NCBI RefSeq assembly: GCF_031755915.1 | Contig: NC_083387.1 | Location: 25,298,501 to 25,362,500, forward strand | DNA length: 64,000 nt | From: Ziziphus jujuba | Taxonomy: Eukaryota > Streptophyta > Magnoliopsida > Rosales > Rhamnaceae | Direction: 5' to 3' | Part shown: positions 59,236 to 64,000 of the stretch, one piece after another | How the letters are laid out: every line of letters begins with the position of its first letter | How positions within the stretch are numbered: the first letter of the stretch is position 1 | Made by a program: the position numbers and the translations under genes | Notes under the pieces: model-generated | Seen by the model: the letters and a program-made list of their open reading frames with translations, nothing else | What the model was told of the DNA's origin: nothing | Databases searched by the model: none

Positions 59236-60925
59236 TCCCTCATTTAAAAAAAAAAAAAAACAATTTAAAAGACTTGCAAATTTGTACGCGGGCTTTTGAA
59301 TCTTGGCGCGTTTTGAAAATTTACGCCTTTTTTGCCATTTTTCTGAAAATTTTGGCGCGTTTTGAAATTTGTACGCGGGCTTTTGAATCTCTTTTATTTT
59401 CAAAACTACATCAAATACTCTATCTAATAAATATTAGATTTGGAAACAACCTAAGAGAGACTTGAAGAGTGAGATATTTCAGATTTCATTTGTCATTTGC
59501 CTACATTGCCGTCAGAAAGCCGAGTTTCTCTGTGCCACCCTCGTTGTGAGTTGGGTTTCTTTTTTTTTCCGTCTCCATCGTGTAGATGAGTTTCTTTTTT
59601 CTTTGTTGTTGGCAGTTGCATGTGGTGGGTTGAGTTTTTTATTTTATTTTTTATTTTTTTTCATATTAACCATAGATTAGTTTCGTTAAATTTTCTTAAT
59701 CTTGCTTTTGTATATATTTTGTTTGTGATATTGCTTAACATTGTTTTGATTCGAGATGGTCTGTTGTTTTAACTCCACACAATATCATACTTTTGTTGAA
59801 GAAGAATTGGTTGAAGAAGATGTTCTTGGCGATACTACGACGGCTCACAATCCATCTCAATGAGTATGCAATTCATGGAGATCTCCATGGTAAGTAAAAC
59901 TACTTTCTAAATAAATTGGTAAGTAAATTTATTAACTTATGGTCGAAGTAATATTTATGACATTTAATTAATTTTTTTATTTGCTTTCCTAAGAAACAAC
60001 GGTAATATTCTCTATATCATCTACTAAATTACTTTTTAATAATTAATATTTTTTATTTTGCATAAGTGTTTATAATTTTATTAATTTTTTCATGCAGTAC
60101 TATGAGGGTGTAATATATTCAACAAGAGGATGTCAACTTCCATCTCAACAAGTATGCATTCATGGAGATTTAATTAATATTGCTTTTGCTTTCCCATATA
60201 CAATAGTTCAATAGTTACCAATTCAAAAACTAGTTCATGAAAAAATATTTAATTTATTTGATAATTATTTTGTTATGAAAATATTTTTTATGCAATTTTT
60301 GTATTCCAATTACTTTCGATCAAGATAATTTTAGTTATTTTGGTATTTTTATTATTTTAATTTTTTGGTATTGATAATTTCTAATCAATTTTCACACAAT
60401 TATAAAAAATAAATATAATAAAATAAAATAAACTAAACCCTAACAAATTAAAAAATAAAAAAATATAAAAAAACCAAAAAGGGCGACACATAACATAAAT
60501 GTCGCCAATTCAACTTTTAGCGACGATAATATTTAGTGATGCAAAATAAAGGTCGCTAAAGGTTAAACATCAATATATATAGCGACATATTAATTTCCTC
60601 AACAGCGATGTACAATTAAACTTGTCGCTAAAAGTCTAACATTTAGCGACGCATATATTTGCCAAAACAGAGACATAGTATTTTAAATGTCGCTAAAAAT
60701 CCTAACATTTAGCGACGTATATATAATGTCGCTGTTTCATCTATATTTAGGACATATGTTTCACAGCGTCGCTGTTTCTCCATTTTTAGCGACCTTTTCT
60801 CATACGTCGCTGTTTATCTAATATTTTTAGCGACAGAGCATTAAGCGACGTGGTATAAATGCGTCTCGGTATATTTCGTTTTACTTTTTTTTTTTGCGTC
60901 GCTAAATTGCTATTTTCGCGTAGTG

Positions 60926-62435
60926 ATACCAGTTCTACCACCATACCCACTTCCTTTCACTCCTCTTTTCAGGTGAAGGATCTAAACATCGGGGCGATCC
61001 TTTTGATGGGTGAACCTAAAGATGGCATATATGAGTGGCCGACTTCACTCCCTTCAGTTCTCTCTTCATTGTCGCTTGCATTTTCTAGTGTTAAGACCAC
61101 TTCATCCATCATTTACTATTATGAAAACATTATTTCTAAGTTTTCTTTACCATTATCCAGTCCATTATCCTCTTCCACACATTGTAATGCCTATTCATGT
61201 AATAAAAGTCATAAAATTACATTTTCCTCTTCTACCTTAACCTCATCCCATCCTCTTGAACTTCTATTTTCTGATGTATGGACTTCTCCTTTTTCTTCTG
61301 TTGATGGTTTTCAGTTTTATGTTATTTTTGTTAATCATTATACACGGTATATTTGGTATTATCCACTTAAATGGAAATCACATGTGCATGATGTCTTTGT
61401 GTGCTTCAAAGCATTAGTCGAAAACCAATTTAAACATCGAATTGTTACCCTTTATTTGGATAATGTTACGAATTTCAAGCACTTGATAGTTTTCCCTCCA
61501 CCATTGGTATATCTTTTCTCATTACACCACCTCATACACTGGAACACAATGGTCTTTCTAATTTCGTCATCGCCATATTGTTGAAACCGGTCTATCTTTT
61601 CTTACTCATGCATCGATGCCTCTAACTCATTGGACTTACGCCTTTGCCACTGCTGTATATCTGATCAACCGCATGCCCATGCCCACACTCCAACTTTCAT
61701 CTTCTTTTGAAAAACTCTTTGAGTCTCCACCCAATTACACTAAACTTCAGGTGTTCGGTTGCTTATGTTATCCATGGCTTCGTCCTTATTCTCAACACAA
61801 ATTTGACTCCACTCCTTGTGTCTTTCTTGGTTACTCTTCAACACAAAGTGCCTATATTTATCTTGATCGAGCCACTTCTAAAATGTATATTTCTCGTCAT
61901 GTCAAATTTCTTGAAACCATTTTTCCCGAAACCACTCACCAATCCCATTTATCTCGTCCCACCCTAGAAATCATTTCCAAATGGCTTCCCCCGGTCCAAG
62001 TTCTACCCAGTTCATGTGGCTCACTCAATTTGCCTCCACCAAGGGACCCTTCTTGTCAACATTCGTCACAACATGCCTAACCGGTCAACCATAGCTCAAA
62101 CCACTTATCAAAATACCCATCCCATGACCACTAGAGCAAAATAACAACATCCACAAACCCTCCACCAAGCTGAATCTCACTGCTGTCCTTTCTCAACCAT
62201 CAGACCTTATGCCTCATAATGTTAACTAAGCCGTCAAAGATTCCAAATTGAGACAAGCTATGAATGATGAGTTTGATGCTCTTGTTCGGAATGGAACCTG
62301 GGAGCTTGTTCCATCTATTTCCCTGCAGAATCTTGTTGGATGTAAGTGGCTTTTTCATATTAAAAGACTTCCTGATGGTTCTATTGATAGGTACAAAGCC
62401 AGATTGGTTGCCAAAAGTTTTCATCAGTGACCTGG
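60926..62435 (+). pseudogene. Copia integrase and RT start, broken
   Basis: After the CACTA element the Copia text resumes with VKDLNIGAILLMGEPKDGIY (GAG-pre-integrase), then LLFSDVWTSPFSSVDGFQFY and LYLDN, the first two acidic positions of the integrase core. WTYAFATAVYLINRMPMPTL, FGCLCYPWLRPYSQHKFD and CVFLGYSSTQSAYIYLD are its C-terminal landmarks (61640-61870). The RT domain begins with AMNDEFDALVRNGTWELVP, VGCKWLFHIKRLPDGSIDRY and KARLVAKSFHQ, followed by a stop and the next insertion at 62436. About 30 residues before the pre-integrase part are deleted, and several frame shifts are present. Confidence 0.9.
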
Positions 62436-64000
62436 TGTTAGGACCCGTCCAAAATTTCTCATTGGAACCCTAGACAAACCCTGATCCCAGGGAAACCCTA
62501 TCGGATCCTCCAATGGAAAATCCGGCAGAATCTCCCCTAAGGGTTGGACTTACCACAATTTTTCTGCACTGAAAACACATTTCAATAAACACCACCTTAT
62601 TCCTCCCACCTTACTACAATTTGTTTTTACAAATTTACAGCACTCCAAAATAATAACAGGGAATTAATGCAGTATTTAATAAAATGTGTCTAATACAGTA
62701 TACAGAGCATTATACAAATAAATATGAAATTAATACAATGTTAGATAAAGAAGCAATACAAGATGGAGAGGAAAAAGGGAGGAAATGCTTCTTGGACTTT
62801 CGGCAATGAACTGAGACATCGGGCTCGCCCTGGACGATCAACGTCTCCCAATCCTTGTACCTAGGGGAACGAAATTTAAAAATATGAGATGCTAATCATC
62901 TCAATGAGTGACCCTATCTACTGTACAATTATAATAGTAATGATAATTATAGCACATTTGATTAATTAAGAATAAATAAGTAAATAAATAATAACTAATT
63001 GAAAATAATATTTTCTCTCAAAACCCTCACCATTCACTCCGTTGGAAAAGTTTTCATTTTAAAACATTTTCGCAAAACCTAATCTTTTATACCCCAAAAA
63101 AATCAAGGAATAATTAATCTAATAAATAATTAAATAGTCCAAATACGAATAAAATGTAATGAAATATAATAAAATAAATTTAGAATACTTGCATGAAAGA
63201 AATATAACACAAAGGAAAAATTCAATATATAATTCATAAAATTTGATTTAATAAATCAAAATAAATAGTATCAAAAATATAATTTAAAAAATTACAAATA
63301 ATCATGTAAAATAAGTGGTAAAAATATTATAAAATTTATTTTGAAATATTCAATCATTCTATATAATAAAAATATGGCAGGATGCATTTTAAAAACATTA
63401 ATTTAAAATAAGTGACATAAAATATGAACAAATACATTTTAGAAAATACTAATTGGAAATAGGTGATAAAACAAATTAAATATATTTAATTTAAATGCTA
63501 CTTTAAAACTTTAGGGTTTGAAATTTATATCTGAAAAATAATACTTGACGCACCACACTATATACTAGTGATGCCCTATGATACCCAGCGTCCCGAGCAC
63601 CATCTGGCGGGAGGTTAAAGAGAGAAACTTGCATACGGTCGCTTCGGCGTCCCGACAGCGCCCCTGCTTAAACCGTCATCCTGGTCATGGAGGGGGGCGG
63701 CTTATGGCTAATATCAAACTTGCCTACCCTCGGTCCAATAGCAACTCATAGGAGACATTATAACTTGCGCGCTCATCCACATATACAGTACAGAACACCA
63801 GTACTGTATGAGTGCATTTAAAACAAATAACCAAGTTTATTATTAAAATACTCAATTTTTCCAAAATTCACCGTGGGAATTATACCATTTTTCAAATTCA
63901 CCATCCCACATTTTTCTTTAATAACACCAGCATAAATCCATCAATAATATATAATTTTTTCTCATATTATAAAATCAACTAGATAATATTTCAAGTGCAT
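62436..64000 (-). mobile_element. LTR-like (LARD/solo-LTR type) element, copy 2, leaving the window
   Basis: TGTTAGGACCCGTCC begins directly after the Copia RT text; read on the minus strand it is the end of the same element family as 42701-45862. Shared landmarks in inverse order: the terminal block with GGTTTCCCTGGGATCAGGG (minus strand), a minisatellite-like part (63370-63480) and the GC-richer core (63545-63720) with CAAGTTTCTCTCTTTAACCT. Its other end and a target-site duplication are outside the window. No coding frame is present. Confidence 0.7.

Larger units (their letters stand above)
56565..60925. mobile_element. Non-autonomous CACTA (En/Spm-type) transposon, 4361 bp
   Basis: The left end CACTACGCGAAAATAGC is repeated in inverted form at the right end; 27 of the 28 terminal bases agree. 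The 3-bp sequence ATA flanks both sides (56562-56564 and 60926-60928), the target duplication size of CACTA elements, and removing the element joins the Copia protease text. Both subterminal regions are packed with GCGAC/GTCGC motifs in both orientations (56575-56900 and 60480-60900), as expected for transposase-binding repeats. No transposase frame is present. Inside are a three-copy tandem repeat, several hairpin modules and a GC-richer stretch at 59460-59900 that might be captured host sequence. Confidence 0.92.
55387..62435 (+). mobile_element. Ty1/Copia retrotransposon, decayed, split by a CACTA element and cut at its right side
   Basis: Order of parts: PBS, gag, CCHC zinc knuckle, protease, [CACTA insertion 56565-60925], GAG-pre-integrase, integrase, start of RT, [LTR-like element from 62436]. 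This order (integrase before RT) defines Copia. The coding sequence has stops and frame shifts throughout and cannot be autonomous. Excluding the CACTA insertion, 2.7 kb of internal Copia sequence is in the window. Confidence 0.9.

Noticed and set aside
56565..60925. Interpretation of the GCGAC-rich region as a Helitron or satellite
   Set aside because: CACTA termini in inverted orientation and a 3-bp target duplication identify a CACTA transposon.

Overview
This window is nuclear DNA from a flowering plant. It is very AT-rich, with spliced plant genes, long poly(A)/poly(T) tracts, (TA)n microsatellites and nested retroelements. The gene families point to a eudicot, perhaps of the Rosales; the species is inference, not read directly. 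Five genes can be read with confidence, and for four of them every exon fits in phase with GT/AG junctions.

Left part (1-14.4 kb): the last three exons of a nuclear poly(A)-binding protein gene (2945-3537, +; the rest lies left of the window); a repeat-rich spacer; a complete five-exon plastid class II DAHP synthase gene (7191-10702, +), which catalyses the entry step of the shikimate pathway; and a single-exon EXORDIUM-like gene for a secreted protein (13272-14195, -).

Middle (14.4-42.4 kb): about 17 kb of AT-rich, nearly gene-free DNA with a 1.2-kb fold-back repeat. Then come a complete six-exon nitronate monooxygenase gene (31410-34577, +), the tail of a UDP-glycosyltransferase gene, a broken DC1 (Cys/His-rich) gene with its TATA box still visible, and a complete 14-exon serine carboxypeptidase-like (SCPL) gene on the minus strand (37557-42363). 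The SCPL frame is intact, yet the nucleophilic Ser is replaced by Ala and a Gly of the oxyanion loop by Ser. It therefore looks like a non-catalytic SCPL paralogue rather than decayed sequence.

Right part (42.7-64 kb): mobile DNA. A 3.2-kb LTR-like element (42701-45862) is related to a second, oppositely oriented copy that begins at 62436 and leaves the window. A 926-codon frame (49699-52479) encodes a retropepsin-like protease and a caulimovirus-type viroplasmin domain but no reverse transcriptase, and is followed by a promoter-like region with four copies of a 12-bp motif. A decayed Copia element (PBS at 55387, gag to the start of RT) is split by a 4361-bp non-autonomous CACTA transposon (56565-60925, TSD ATA) and is cut again by the LTR-like element at 62436. 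The insertion order is therefore Copia first, then the other two.

The most interesting objects are the SCPL pseudo-enzyme, the protease-viroplasmin frame with its own promoter, and the hairpin modules inside the CACTA element.
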